A stretch of 19,362 nucleotides of DNA from CAYQUC01 sp964514215 (GCA_964514215.1 CAZEPW010000065.1:1-19362); one strand, 5' to 3'. Positions 1-6,807 are shown, counted from the first letter of the stretch. Numbers and translations: made by a program. Notes: generated by a model from the sequence alone, not told the origin.

Positions 1-2
1 TA

Positions 3-119
3 ATTAATGCTTTTAAGTTTGTAGCGCATCAAGCTATGAAAACAGCGGTGCTACAAGATGAGATAGAGTTGTCATTTAATCAAGCTTATATAAATAAATC
101 AAGGGGTACGATTGCTTGA
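3..119 (+). CDS. 3' end of an unknown ORF (partial)
   Basis: The window opens inside an open frame that runs from position 3 to a TGA at 117-119 and encodes 38 residues. The last residues read NQAYINKSRGTIA. The composition is protein-like (mixed charged and hydrophobic, with a plausible helix in the middle), but the piece is too short to assign to a family. No in-window start is needed because the frame is open at the left edge. It could be the C-terminus of a real gene or a chance open frame in A+T-rich DNA. No function is proposed. Confidence 0.35.
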   Translation: MNAFKFVAHQAMKTAVLQDEIELSFNQAYINKSRGTIA

Positions 120-391
120 AATTAAGTTGTACTATTTATTGAATTTATATTTTTAAAAAAATGTCTAAAATCATTAGATCACTACACAGCCATTATAGGT
201 TGGGTGAGAGTAACGAAGCCCAACAGCAGAAATTTTGTAACAATCAAGGTATACGATATTTTTGAAAACCGACATATGTATTTATTTTTATTTAAAGGAG
301 GATAAACTAACAAATAAAACTGGCTGACAAGCTCTGTATACAGAACTCAATCATAATTTACGCAACAAAAAAAGGAAATAACAAGATAACC
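120..391. other. Intergenic region with degenerate repeat and orphan Shine-Dalgarno
   Basis: This 272-base, A+T-rich gap separates the partial ORF from the lipoprotein gene. I see no gene in it. It holds a hairpin-forming repeat (198-224), a strong ribosome-binding sequence AAAGGAGG at 294-301 with no start codon at a usable distance, and a perfect 12-base palindrome TCTGTATACAGA at 333-344. It may be the remains of a decayed gene start. Confidence 0.5.
198..224. repeat. Palindromic repeat of GGTTGGG...CCCAAC type
   Basis: GTTGGGT at 199-205 pairs with GCCCAAC at 218-224: six Watson-Crick pairs plus one G-T, around a 12-base loop. The wording (AGGTTGGGTGAG, a short loop, then GAAGCCCAACA) resembles a dispersed intergenic repeat I know from several proteobacterial and cyanobacterial genomes. 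That identification is from memory and only one copy is visible here. Confidence 0.4.
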
Positions 392-1171
392 ATGAAATAT
401 TTACGATTAGTAGTAATAGCATTATTACCATTTTTGTTAACATCATGTGCATGGATTATCATCAATGATGAAAATGAAAACCCAGACGGTAGTCATTTTG
501 TCAGGTTGAGCGGTAATGGCTTTGCTTCTAGCTCTGATATGGAGCAGAAACTTAATGATTATGCTAATAAAAAATGTAAAGGTGAAAAATTTACGTATAC
601 AATGAATGAAAAATATTACAAAGAAATTCATATGGGGAGTGGTAGTTACTACTTTACAAAGAAGCCTTTGTTAGATGCTAATATCAAATGTAAAAATAAA
701 ATATTTGATTTTCCTAATAAAATTAATAATTTCACATTAGAAAATAAAAAAGATTATGATGATTTAAGGCTTGGTTATGCTTTAAATTTTAAGAGTAAAA
801 CAGGTATTGTTATAACAGTAATAGTTTATGATTTAGGTATAAAGAATATTAAGAATGGACTTGAAGGAGCTCATGTTAATAAACAATTTATTCAGGCACA
901 AAATGATGTGAAATTGGGAGTTAAATCGGGACTTTATAAATCAATTAAAGCTCTTCCTTTTAATATGACGCTTTCACCATTATACTTAACCTCAAGTTAT
1001 AGTATTGTTAGTACTGACGGATTATCAAAAAAAATAAGTTATTTATTTATTCGTGGCCAGAAAAAACATTTTATTAAAATTCGAGTAACTGGTTCAAATT
1101 CATCAACTATTGATCAAGAAGTTTCTAGTTTTATTGCAAATATTTCTGGCTATATAGTTCCAAAATCATAA
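392..1171 (+). CDS. Uncharacterised outer/inner-membrane lipoprotein, 259 aa
   Basis: The N-terminus is a clear lipoprotein signal: positively charged MKYLR, a hydrophobic stretch to about residue 16, then lipobox L16-T17-S18-C19, so the mature protein should start at Cys19 and be lipid-anchored. There is no Asp at +2 (Ala20), which fits outer-membrane sorting by the Lol system. The rest is soluble, lysine-rich and mostly beta-like, with two further cysteines in CK contexts in the first half. The segment around residues 127-175 (GYALNF, VIVYDLGI, then a helix) resembles uncharacterised gammaproteobacterial proteins, but I cannot name a domain. The best upstream ribosome-binding candidate, AAAGGAAA at 371-378, is farther from the ATG than usual. 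It has no operon partner; the next gene starts 262 bases on. Confidence 0.75.
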   Translation: MKYLRLVVIALLPFLLTSCAWIIINDENENPDGSHFVRLSGNGFASSSDMEQKLNDYANKKCKGEKFTYTMNEKYYKEIHMGSGSYYFTKKPLLDANIKCKNKIFDFPNKINNFTLENKKDYDDLRLGYALNFKSKTGIVITVIVYDLGIKNIKNGLEGAHVNKQFIQAQNDVKLGVKSGLYKSIKALPFNMTLSPLYLTSSYSIVSTDGLSKKISYLFIRGQKKHFIKIRVTGSNSSTIDQEVSSFIANISGYIVPKS

Positions 1172-1181
1172 TTTTTTGTGT

Positions 1182-1197
1182 TTAGCTATATAGCTAA
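1182..1197. repeat. Perfect 16-base palindrome downstream of the lipoprotein gene
   Basis: TTAGCTAT at 1182-1189 is followed immediately by its reverse complement ATAGCTAA at 1190-1197. It lies 10 bases after the lipoprotein stop codon. A T-run (1172-1177) precedes it but none follows, so it is a poor intrinsic terminator for plus-strand transcription. It could be a protein-binding site or a cruciform-prone sequence. Confidence 0.4.
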
Positions 1198-1248
1198 CTA
1201 ACATAGCCCCAGATCGATATAAAAAAAATTAGTTATAATTTATAATCT

Positions 1249-1326
1249 TTAAGTTTTAACTCTGGATTTCGGCTTAAAATATTACCGAAATGACGGTTGG
1301 TTTAAAATTTGGATTATAAAAATAAC
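1249..1326 (+). repeat. Degenerate dispersed repeat, copy A
   Basis: The element contains a weak inverted repeat, TTTCGG at 1267-1272 with CCGAAA at 1285-1290, followed by TGACGG and then an A+T-rich tail TTTAAAATTTGGATTAT and AAAAATAAC (1301-1326). The tail reappears nearly unchanged at 4182-4209, again after a GATTCCGA...TCGGA stem. The stem wording (GGATTTCGGC, then CCGAAATGACGG) resembles common GGATTCCGG-type intergenic repeats. The rest of the gap 1172-1433 holds no gene I can support. Confidence 0.45.
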
Positions 1327-1433
1327 AATTAGATATTGTGTATTTCAAAGTGTGCTGAATTTTTTGCTAATATTATGCAGGTTTGACTGTTTTATATAAT
1401 TTTCGTTAATTAATTTAAATATTAGGGTAATAT

Positions 1434-2099
1434 GTGTATATACATCTAAATTTAATTTTCTATTTATTATTACTTACGTTTTTTGCATCCGCTTTATTAG
1501 TTTGTGGTGGCGGCGGAGGCGGTGAAATACCTGCTCTTCCGGAAAAAGATACCACACCGCCTCAAATTTTTAAGACGATTCCTTCCTCTGGGGAGTCTGA
1601 TGTTATTATTGGAAGTTTTATTAGTATCACATTTAGTGAAATTATTGCTAATGTGACCACAGAGCAAATTACTATCAATCCTTTTGTTATTGCTAAACCC
1701 GGTAAACCTCAGCAAGTACAAGCGGTTGTCATTAATGATACTAACGTGGCACTTAATTGGAACCCACCTGTTTCTGGTGGTGAAGCCAGTTATTATCAAG
1801 TGGAACGTTCGGTCGATAATTTACAAACATTTATACCATTAGATACTGGTGAATCCTTTGGTGATTCTTCGGCTGTTATTGATTCAGGTGTCGTGCAATT
1901 ATTTGATAAAAATAAGGGCTGGGTTTGGGTTAAAACAATTGTAGCAAAATCGCCTAAGGCTAGAAATTTTTTTGGTAATTCGTTAAGTTTTAGTTCTGAT
2001 GGAAATGCTTTAGTTATGGGGGGATTTTATGGTGATCCGCCAAATGTGATAGATGCTGGATCAGCTAATATTTTTGATTTAACGAATTGCCATAGCTAA
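1434..2099 (+). CDS. Shortened surface/adhesin-like protein (Ig-like, fn3-like, FG-GAP-like pieces)
   Basis: This reads as a secreted or surface protein, 221 aa from a GTG start; the overlapping ATG at 1432 meets a stop after five codons. A hydrophobic N-terminus ends at LLVC24, an imperfect lipobox with Val before Cys, followed by six glycines. Residues 39-83 (DTTPPQIFKTIPSSG and ITFSEI) match the first half of a bacterial Ig-like Big_5 domain. Residues 89-125 (GKPQQVQAVV, VALNWNPP, YYQVERS) match the first part of a fibronectin type III domain. Residues about 150-216 (SGVVQLFD, WVWVKTI, FFGNSLSFSSDGNALVMGG) match one FG-GAP/beta-propeller repeat. Each module is incomplete and the protein stops after one repeat, although such proteins normally carry many. 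It is probably a remnant of a larger gene joined by in-frame deletions. The nuclease gene starts 4 bases after its stop. Confidence 0.55.
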   Translation: MYIHLNLIFYLLLLTFFASALLVCGGGGGGEIPALPEKDTTPPQIFKTIPSSGESDVIIGSFISITFSEIIANVTTEQITINPFVIAKPGKPQQVQAVVINDTNVALNWNPPVSGGEASYYQVERSVDNLQTFIPLDTGESFGDSSAVIDSGVVQLFDKNKGWVWVKTIVAKSPKARNFFGNSLSFSSDGNALVMGGFYGDPPNVIDAGSANIFDLTNCHS

Positions 2100-2103
2100 A
2101 ATA

Positions 2104-3348
2104 ATGAAAAAATTAATTTTCATGTTAATTTTTTTGGTTTTATTAGATACAATTCTAGTGATTAAAAATAACCACTCTATTCTTAATTTAGTTGGATTTA
2201 TTAATTTAAATAAAGTAGTAAAAAACAATTCCGATCACTCTATTCAACTTTATCCTGTACAAAATGATACCAATCAACGTTCTATTTATATGTCAGCATA
2301 TTCAACACTTTCTTATCAATATTCTGGTAAATCTGGAAAATGGCAATATGTAAAGTTTAAACATCGAATATATTTTATTAAAAGTCATCACGTTGATATT
2401 GGATATAAAGTATATAATGGTTTTATTTCTCAAAATTGGTTTAATATAATTCTAAATATTTTATTGATAGTGGTGCTTTTGTTTTTAAATGTATTTCTAT
2501 TGGGTAATAAACGAAAGAAAATTAGAAGATCTTCTGAAAATATTAATGAGAAGTATATTCATGAGGTAGATTTTTATAGACAACAAGCCAATAGTATTTC
2601 TACTGAGTATAAAATATTAAGTGGAAAATTTAAACAGCAAAGTATAAAACTCGATATAATTGAGCAAAATAAAGAAAAACAACGTTATAAACAACGGTTA
2701 AAAAATTTGTTTGACAAAGAATCTGCTGCACGTCATAAAACTACAATATCGGAAATGCAATTATCATATTCGACGTTATCTAAGGAATTTGAAAAAATTA
2801 AAAGGGAGGCAGCCGTATTTGATATTAACTTTGATGATCCTAAATATGAAAACCTGTTAAAAGGTCGGCGCTATGAGATCTGCGTTGCAACTAACTTAGT
2901 AAAAAATAAAAAATTTACAATATTAGAATGGACTCCCGATAAAGGTTTTGATTCTGGTATTAAAGTTGAATCGAATGGTAATCCTGATTTAGTTGTTAAA
3001 AATAGTTCGGGAGCTGAATTTGCAATTGAATGTAAATATCGATCGGGGTGTTACCGTAGCGGCAAAAAAAATGAAATTAGTTGGGGATCGCTGTATCAAG
3101 CTCAACGTTATCAACATTTTTCTAATAAAAGAAATATGCCCGTTTATATTGCATTAGGTTACCTTGGTGAACCGACTATGCCAGAGAAACATTTTTTGAT
3201 ATCCCTTGATAAACTATTGTCAGATTCAAGAGAGGATAACCATTATGGTAAAAGTACTCAGGTTATTATTAATGAAAATGAAATACATGATAATTTAGTA
3301 TGTGATGGAAAATATTCTAAATTTTTGTTGTCTCAGGAAAATGGTTAA
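2104..3348 (+). CDS. Membrane-anchored PD-(D/E)XK nuclease-like protein with SH3-like periplasmic domain
   Basis: I see four parts in this 414-aa protein. Residues 4-20 form a first membrane segment. Residues about 40-99 form a small beta-rich domain resembling a bacterial SH3 domain (LYPV, YSGKSGKWQYVKF, IYFIKSHHVDI), presumably periplasmic. Residues about 112-134 form a second membrane segment followed by a basic KRKK stop-transfer. Residues about 140-236 are a charged, coiled-coil-like stretch. The C-terminal domain (about 250-370) carries restriction-endonuclease-fold signatures: GRRYE with E258, P294-D295, the E309-C310-K311 pair after a hydrophobic strand (FAIECKYR), and Q332-xxx-Y336. 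It is therefore predicted to be a cytoplasmic DNA or RNA cleaving domain tethered to the inner membrane. There is no good ribosome-binding site, so translation may be coupled to the preceding ORF. Anti-phage or nucleic-acid-processing roles are inference; the substrate is unknown. Confidence 0.65.
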   Translation: MKKLIFMLIFLVLLDTILVIKNNHSILNLVGFINLNKVVKNNSDHSIQLYPVQNDTNQRSIYMSAYSTLSYQYSGKSGKWQYVKFKHRIYFIKSHHVDIGYKVYNGFISQNWFNIILNILLIVVLLFLNVFLLGNKRKKIRRSSENINEKYIHEVDFYRQQANSISTEYKILSGKFKQQSIKLDIIEQNKEKQRYKQRLKNLFDKESAARHKTTISEMQLSYSTLSKEFEKIKREAAVFDINFDDPKYENLLKGRRYEICVATNLVKNKKFTILEWTPDKGFDSGIKVESNGNPDLVVKNSSGAEFAIECKYRSGCYRSGKKNEISWGSLYQAQRYQHFSNKRNMPVYIALGYLGEPTMPEKHFLISLDKLLSDSREDNHYGKSTQVIINENEIHDNLVCDGKYSKFLLSQENG

Positions 3349-3355
3349 GCATATG

Positions 3356-3372
3356 AAACTTGTTAAGTTTTT
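3356..3372 (+). terminator. Weak candidate intrinsic terminator after the nuclease gene
   Basis: AAACTT (3356-3361), loop GTT, AAGTTT (3365-3370) and two further T residues form a short A+T-rich hairpin with a T-tract, 7 bases after the nuclease stop. Six A/T-dominated pairs make it weak. Confidence 0.3.
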
Positions 3373-3406
3373 AAGAGCAACATGCTGTTAGCAAGAAGTT
3401 ATGTGG

Positions 3407-3435
3407 TTGACAATATTTATCGATAGACATATAGT
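3407..3435 (+). promoter_or_regulatory. Sigma-70 promoter of the vapBC-type operon
   Basis: TTGACA at 3407-3412 and TATAGT at 3430-3435 are separated by exactly 17 bases, a near-consensus sigma-70 promoter. Transcription should start near 3442, inside the palindrome described separately, about 25 bases before the antitoxin ATG. The overlap of the -10 box with the operator suggests repression by blocking RNA polymerase. Confidence 0.75.
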
Positions 3436-3455
3436 AATACTATATTCCTATCGAT
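3419..3455. promoter_or_regulatory. 37-base palindromic operator of the toxin-antitoxin operon
   Basis: Outer arms ATCGATAG (3419-3426) and CTATCGAT (3448-3455) and inner arms ATATAGTA (3429-3436) and TACTATAT (3438-3445) are perfect inverted repeats about the same centre, A3437. Only the two base pairs between inner and outer arms mismatch. It covers the -10 box and predicted start. Toxin-antitoxin complexes of the VapBC class usually autorepress through such sites, so it is probably the binding site for the AbrB-type antitoxin encoded just downstream. Confidence 0.75.
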
Positions 3456-3467
3456 GAGGTGTTCGAC

Positions 3468-3674
3468 ATGAAAGCCGTGACGGTTTCGCCTAAATTTCAA
3501 ATAGTTATTCCTAAAGAGGTGCGAGAATCTATGGGTATAGTTTCAGGCCAAAAAATACAAATGCTTACCTATCGTAATCGTATAGAGCTGATCCCGATCA
3601 AACCAATGAAGAAAATGAAAGGATTTTTAAAAGGAATTGATACCCAAGTAAAGCGTGATAAAGATCGTATATGA
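3468..3674 (+). CDS. AbrB/SpoVT-fold antitoxin (VapB-like), 68 aa
   Basis: The protein has the swapped-hairpin DNA-binding fold of AbrB/MazE/VapB antitoxins: MKAVTVSPKFQIVIPKEVRE, then a GI-x-x-GQKI turn and a basic C-terminal tail (KPMKKMKGFLKG) of the kind that wraps round a PIN toxin. I chose ATG 3468 because GAGGT at 3456-3460 lies 7 bases upstream; a GTG at 3459 would add three residues but lies on that ribosome-binding site. Its TGA overlaps the toxin ATG by four bases (ATGA), the usual coupled arrangement. It should bind the toxin in the cytoplasm and, with it, repress the operon at the palindrome upstream. The specific VapB subfamily is not resolved. Confidence 0.88.
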   Translation: MKAVTVSPKFQIVIPKEVRESMGIVSGQKIQMLTYRNRIELIPIKPMKKMKGFLKGIDTQVKRDKDRI

Positions 3675-4066
3675 ATGTTATAGATTCCTCCGCATGGTTG
3701 TCTTATTTTGCGGGTGATGATAACGCGACACTATTTTCACGTGCTATCGAAGATATTGAAAAGTTGATAGTACCAAGCATCACCATTACTGAAGTTTTTA
3801 AATGTATTTTACGTCAACGAGGTGAGGATATGGCTCTTGAAGCTATTGCTCATATGGAACAAGGGAGTGTCGTTGCGTTAGATGGAGCTTTGGCTGTTGA
3901 TGCGGCTCAGTATGGTGTTCAATACAAATTGCCATTAGCAGACAGTATTATTTACGCAACAGCAAAAAAATTTGATGCGTTAATTTGGACTCAAGATAGC
4001 GATTTTAAGTTATTTGAGTTTGTTAAGTATTACCCAAAGAAAAAGTCGCGTAATAAATTTAATTAA
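3671..4066 (+). CDS. PIN-domain ribonuclease toxin (VapC-like), 131 aa
   Basis: This has the size and motifs of VapC toxins. The acidic PIN residues are present in order: D5 in NVIDSSAW, E41 in TITEVFK, D91 in LPLADSIIYATA, and D109/D111 in WTQDSDF. VapC enzymes are Mg2+-dependent RNases that cut tRNA or rRNA and halt translation when the labile antitoxin is lost; the target here cannot be read from sequence. The start overlaps the antitoxin stop (ATGA), so translation is coupled and the pair shares one promoter. The active site looks intact, so the module is probably functional and may stabilise this accessory region. Confidence 0.9.
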   Translation: MNVIDSSAWLSYFAGDDNATLFSRAIEDIEKLIVPSITITEVFKCILRQRGEDMALEAIAHMEQGSVVALDGALAVDAAQYGVQYKLPLADSIIYATAKKFDALIWTQDSDFKLFEFVKYYPKKKSRNKFN

Positions 4067-4116
4067 CTTCAGATTTGTGTAAGAATATTATTAGCGCAAC
4101 CTGAAAATATTGGTAT

Positions 4117-4209
4117 TTAAACTTTAGATTCCGACTGTGAATGTGATAAGCATTTATTAATACCATCGGAGTGATGAGTGTTTTAAAATTTGGGTTATCA
4201 AAAAATAAC
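4117..4209 (+). repeat. Degenerate dispersed repeat, copy B
   Basis: TCCGA at 4130-4134 can pair with TCGGA at 4166-4170, and TGATGAG plus the tail TTTAAAATTTGGGTTATC and AAAAAATAAC (4182-4209) follow. The tail differs from copy A (1301-1326) by one substitution and two added bases. Both copies begin with TTTAA..TTTA and have the same orientation. The remaining gap to 4272 is A+T-rich (poly TAAT) with no gene visible. Confidence 0.45.
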
Positions 4210-4219
4210 CGTTATTCTT
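4199..4219 (-). terminator. Weak candidate terminator at the end of the hemA-to-4273 operon
   Basis: Read leftward, AGAATAA, loop CGG, TTATTTT forms a 7-pair stem (one G-T) running into a T-rich stretch, about 55 bases past the membrane-protein stop. The stem is A+T-rich and partly uses its own T-tract, so support is weak. Confidence 0.25.
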
Positions 4220-4272
4220 ATGCCGAGCTCAGGTTTATTAATTAATAATAATTGTAATTATATAATCATTTC

Positions 4273-5148
4273 TTATGGCTCGGTAGTGAATATATCTTCA
4301 TAACTCGCAAACAATGAAGTAATAAATGTTGCGGTTAATATTAATGCTTCTATTAAACCGGTTAAGACCATTAAGGTTATTAAAATCGGGTTTGGATCGT
4401 TGGTGTCTAAAAAGATAGCCAATATTGCGACGGGTATAATTGCGAGTAAATAAACCACTATGTACACTATGCTGTAAATTAAATACGGCATTACGTTTTT
4501 CATGCAGCCCGTGAAGCTGAGTTTAATTGCGTCGAATATTTCAATGTTATGAAAAATTACTAGGGCTGGAGCAAACCAAAATGCCATGATGATAGGAATC
4601 ATAATCGCTAACGCAATTAATAAGAACAATAAAAAAATAAGTACGGTATTGGCAGAAAAATTACTTGGATCAGCTAGTGACTCAATATTTGCTACATTGC
4701 TAAACACCATTACTAGCATAATAGCGCCAAATACCATAAATATTAAAATAATCATGCCAAAATAAATTGCGCCTAAACCGGCAAGCTTGCCACCGTTTAG
4801 TCTGAAACCGTCGAATAAATTATTAATGGAAAACTGTTGGTTATATTTATTTTGTTTTGCGCAAATCATCAGTCCGGCCATGAATATTGGTGCGATGATG
4901 GTGCTGATAATAGAAACAAAAGGTAACATGGATAATGTTCCTAGCATTAATAAATATAAAAAAACTGCTAATAACCAAGTGAACGGGCTGGTGGCAAAGT
5001 TTTTAAATCCGTCAACAATCCAACTGGCACCATTTAGTGTTGCGACCGAATTGCAAATAATCACTTTATTGGCATTAGTATTTTGGGTGTTGGCTGGTGT
5101 TGGCGATACGTCAGATTCTGGTGTTTGGAATGGATTTGAATCAGTCAT
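4273..5148 (-). CDS. BPSS1780-type multi-pass membrane protein, 291 aa
   Basis: An N-terminal soluble stretch of about 40 residues begins with the NPFQTPESDV motif seen in many small bacterial membrane proteins. It is followed by GASWIVDGFKNFATSPFTWL and then about six hydrophobic segments (roughly 55-75, 78-95, 125-150, 167-195, 220-245, 255-280). The GxxWI-x-G-x-x-x-F-x-x-x-P-x-x-W signature and the LFDGFR motif after the second helix pair match the BPSS1780 family of integral membrane proteins, whose function is not established. It is the last gene of the leftward cluster, 60 bases after moeB, so read-through from that operon is likely. Nothing is broken or truncated. Confidence 0.75.
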   Translation of the reverse strand: MTDSNPFQTPESDVSPTPANTQNTNANKVIICNSVATLNGASWIVDGFKNFATSPFTWLLAVFLYLLMLGTLSMLPFVSIISTIIAPIFMAGLMICAKQNKYNQQFSINNLFDGFRLNGGKLAGLGAIYFGMIILIFMVFGAIMLVMVFSNVANIESLADPSNFSANTVLIFLLFLLIALAIMIPIIMAFWFAPALVIFHNIEIFDAIKLSFTGCMKNVMPYLIYSIVYIVVYLLAIIPVAILAIFLDTNDPNPILITLMVLTGLIEALILTATFITSLFASYEDIFTTEP

Positions 5149-5208
5149 AGTAGTTTCACTCGGTTTGTGTTTGTTATAATTAGTTTAGTCTATTTTTTTG
5201 TTAGTTAA

Positions 5209-5958
5209 TTATTGACAGACAGTGCAAGCTGGATCTTTTTTTAGTTTGATACTACGCCACTCCATATTACTGGCATCGAGTATTAATACTCGGGAATCAA
5301 GTGTATTGCCTATGCCTGTTAATATTTTAATTGCTTCGGTTGCTTGAATGCAGCCGATGATTCCTACCACGGGGGCGAGTATGCCGTTGTCACTGCAACG
5401 TTCTTCTGCATCACCTTGGTCTTTATATAAGCATTGATAACAAGGGCTGGATTGGTGTTGGTTAAAAACACTTACTTGGCCATCCATGCGAATCGCGGCA
5501 CCGGAAACCAGTGGTGTTGATTCAATAACACTGTATTTATTAATATTGAATCGTGTTGAAAAATTATCGGTACAATCCAATACAACATCGGCTGTTGCTA
5601 TTAACGATTGTAATTCGCTATTGCGAATGTTTTTATTTATGGTATTAATTTTAACATCGGGGTTTAATTCGATTGCTGATTGTTTGGCTGATTCAACTTT
5701 ACTGTTGCCGCAGTTTTGTGTTTGGTGTGCTATTTGACGTTGTAGGTTTGACACTTCGACTGTATCAAAATCGACAAAGGTGAGTTCACCAACACCTGCT
5801 GCGGCTAGGTAAAGTGCAACGGGTGATCCCAATCCGCCTAAGCCTATGATAACGGCATGTGCTGCTAGTAATTTTTCTTGGCCGCTAACATCACATTGTG
5901 GTAATAAAATGTGTCGGCTGTAGCGTAGTAGTTGATCGTTATTCATGGTGTTAGTCAT
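5209..5958 (-). CDS. moeB: MoeB/ThiF-type adenylyltransferase
   Basis: This E1-like enzyme (249 aa, usual MoeB length) adenylates the C-terminal Gly-Gly of a small ubiquitin-fold sulfur carrier such as MoaD, for molybdopterin synthesis. Visible hallmarks are the nucleotide-binding loop GLGGLGSP (39-46), the DFDTVEVSNLQRQ segment, D131 in DCTDNFSTR, and zinc ligands C173-x-x-C176 with C245-x-x-C248. C188 lies in EERCSDNGI. Its position right after prmC, with an 8-base overlap of the two ORFs, is the standard gammaproteobacterial prfA-prmC-moeB order. No moaD, moaE or thiS is in the window, so a ThiF or other E1 role cannot be excluded. An in-frame ATG at 5946 would shorten it by four residues and remove the overlap. 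Confidence 0.88.
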   Translation of the reverse strand: MTNTMNNDQLLRYSRHILLPQCDVSGQEKLLAAHAVIIGLGGLGSPVALYLAAAGVGELTFVDFDTVEVSNLQRQIAHQTQNCGNSKVESAKQSAIELNPDVKINTINKNIRNSELQSLIATADVVLDCTDNFSTRFNINKYSVIESTPLVSGAAIRMDGQVSVFNQHQSSPCYQCLYKDQGDAEERCSDNGILAPVVGIIGCIQATEAIKILTGIGNTLDSRVLILDASNMEWRSIKLKKDPACTVCQ

Positions 5959-6796
5959 TTTTATTTAGTTGGGCAAAGGTAATTCTGGCTTGCCCGCTTA
6001 AATCATGTTGAGTTTTAATGTTTTCATAATGACAATGTTTAAATAATTGTTGCACGAGTTTGTGTTGCTCAAAGCCATGTTCTAATAATAACCAAGCGCC
6101 ATTCAGTAAATACTTTGGGGCTTGTTGTATTATTTTTGTTATATCCTCTAAGCCATCAATTCCCGATTTTAAAGCAGAGTCTGGTTCAAATTGAACATCA
6201 CCTTGTAATAGTAGCGGGTCGTGATTAGCTACATACGGTGGGTTTGAGATGATAATATTAAATTGCTGCTCGGTTAATCTCTCAAACCAATTGCTTTGTA
6301 TAAATGTAATATTGCTGATGTTATTATTGTGCGCATTTTTGATGGCAATGTCGAGTGCTGCGTTTGATTTATCAATTGCGGTAATTTGGCATTGCTGGCG
6401 CTCTGAGGCGATAGCAAGTGCAATCGCACCACTACCGGTACCAAGATCGGCTATTTGCCATGATGCTTGTTTTGGTATTAGTTCTAAAGCGTGTTCGACT
6501 AATAGCTCGGTTTCAGGTCTTGGGATTAAGGTGTCGGTTGTTACTGTAAAGTTTAGTGACCAAAATTCTTTGTTGCCAAGTAGGTAAGCAATTGGGATGC
6601 CGGTTTTTCGTTTATTAATATATTCTTGGAAGTGTTGTATTTGTGCTGCGTTTAGGTCTTGTTCTGGCCAAGTATAAAGGTAACTGCGGTTTTTGTTTAA
6701 TGATTTTGCAAGCAGTATTTCGGCATCGAGTTGTGCGGTGTGTTGAATGTTGCTAAGTTCTGAACTAGCCCAGTTAAGGGCTGTTTTAATATTCAT
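5951..6796 (-). CDS. prmC: Release factor glutamine methyltransferase PrmC (HemK)
   Basis: PrmC transfers a methyl group from S-adenosylmethionine to the glutamine of the GGQ motif in release factors, raising termination efficiency. The 281-aa protein has the N-terminal helical substrate-binding part (about 1-85), the AdoMet loop DLGTGSG (117-123) and the catalytic N185-P186-P187-Y188 that holds the target amide. Its length is normal for the family. It follows prfA by 11 bases and overlaps moeB at its 3' end, so enzyme and substrate are co-expressed. No clear ribosome-binding site precedes the ATG (upstream is AAAATTAA), so translation may depend on coupling to prfA. Confidence 0.95.
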   Translation of the reverse strand: MNIKTALNWASSELSNIQHTAQLDAEILLAKSLNKNRSYLYTWPEQDLNAAQIQHFQEYINKRKTGIPIAYLLGNKEFWSLNFTVTTDTLIPRPETELLVEHALELIPKQASWQIADLGTGSGAIALAIASERQQCQITAIDKSNAALDIAIKNAHNNNISNITFIQSNWFERLTEQQFNIIISNPPYVANHDPLLLQGDVQFEPDSALKSGIDGLEDITKIIQQAPKYLLNGAWLLLEHGFEQHKLVQQLFKHCHYENIKTQHDLSGQARITFAQLNKND

Positions 6797-6807
6797 TTAA
6801 TTTTAAA

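Noticed and set aside
333..344. LexA box
   Set aside because: CTGT and ACAG are present but separated by 2 bases, not the 8 required.
1..4270. Insertion sequence, prophage, integron or CRISPR array
   Set aside because: No transposase, integrase, att-like duplication or regularly spaced repeats are visible; only the degenerate repeat copies noted above.
4787..5179. Plus-strand 130-aa ORF opposite the membrane protein
   Set aside because: It is an antisense shadow of a strongly supported membrane-protein gene.
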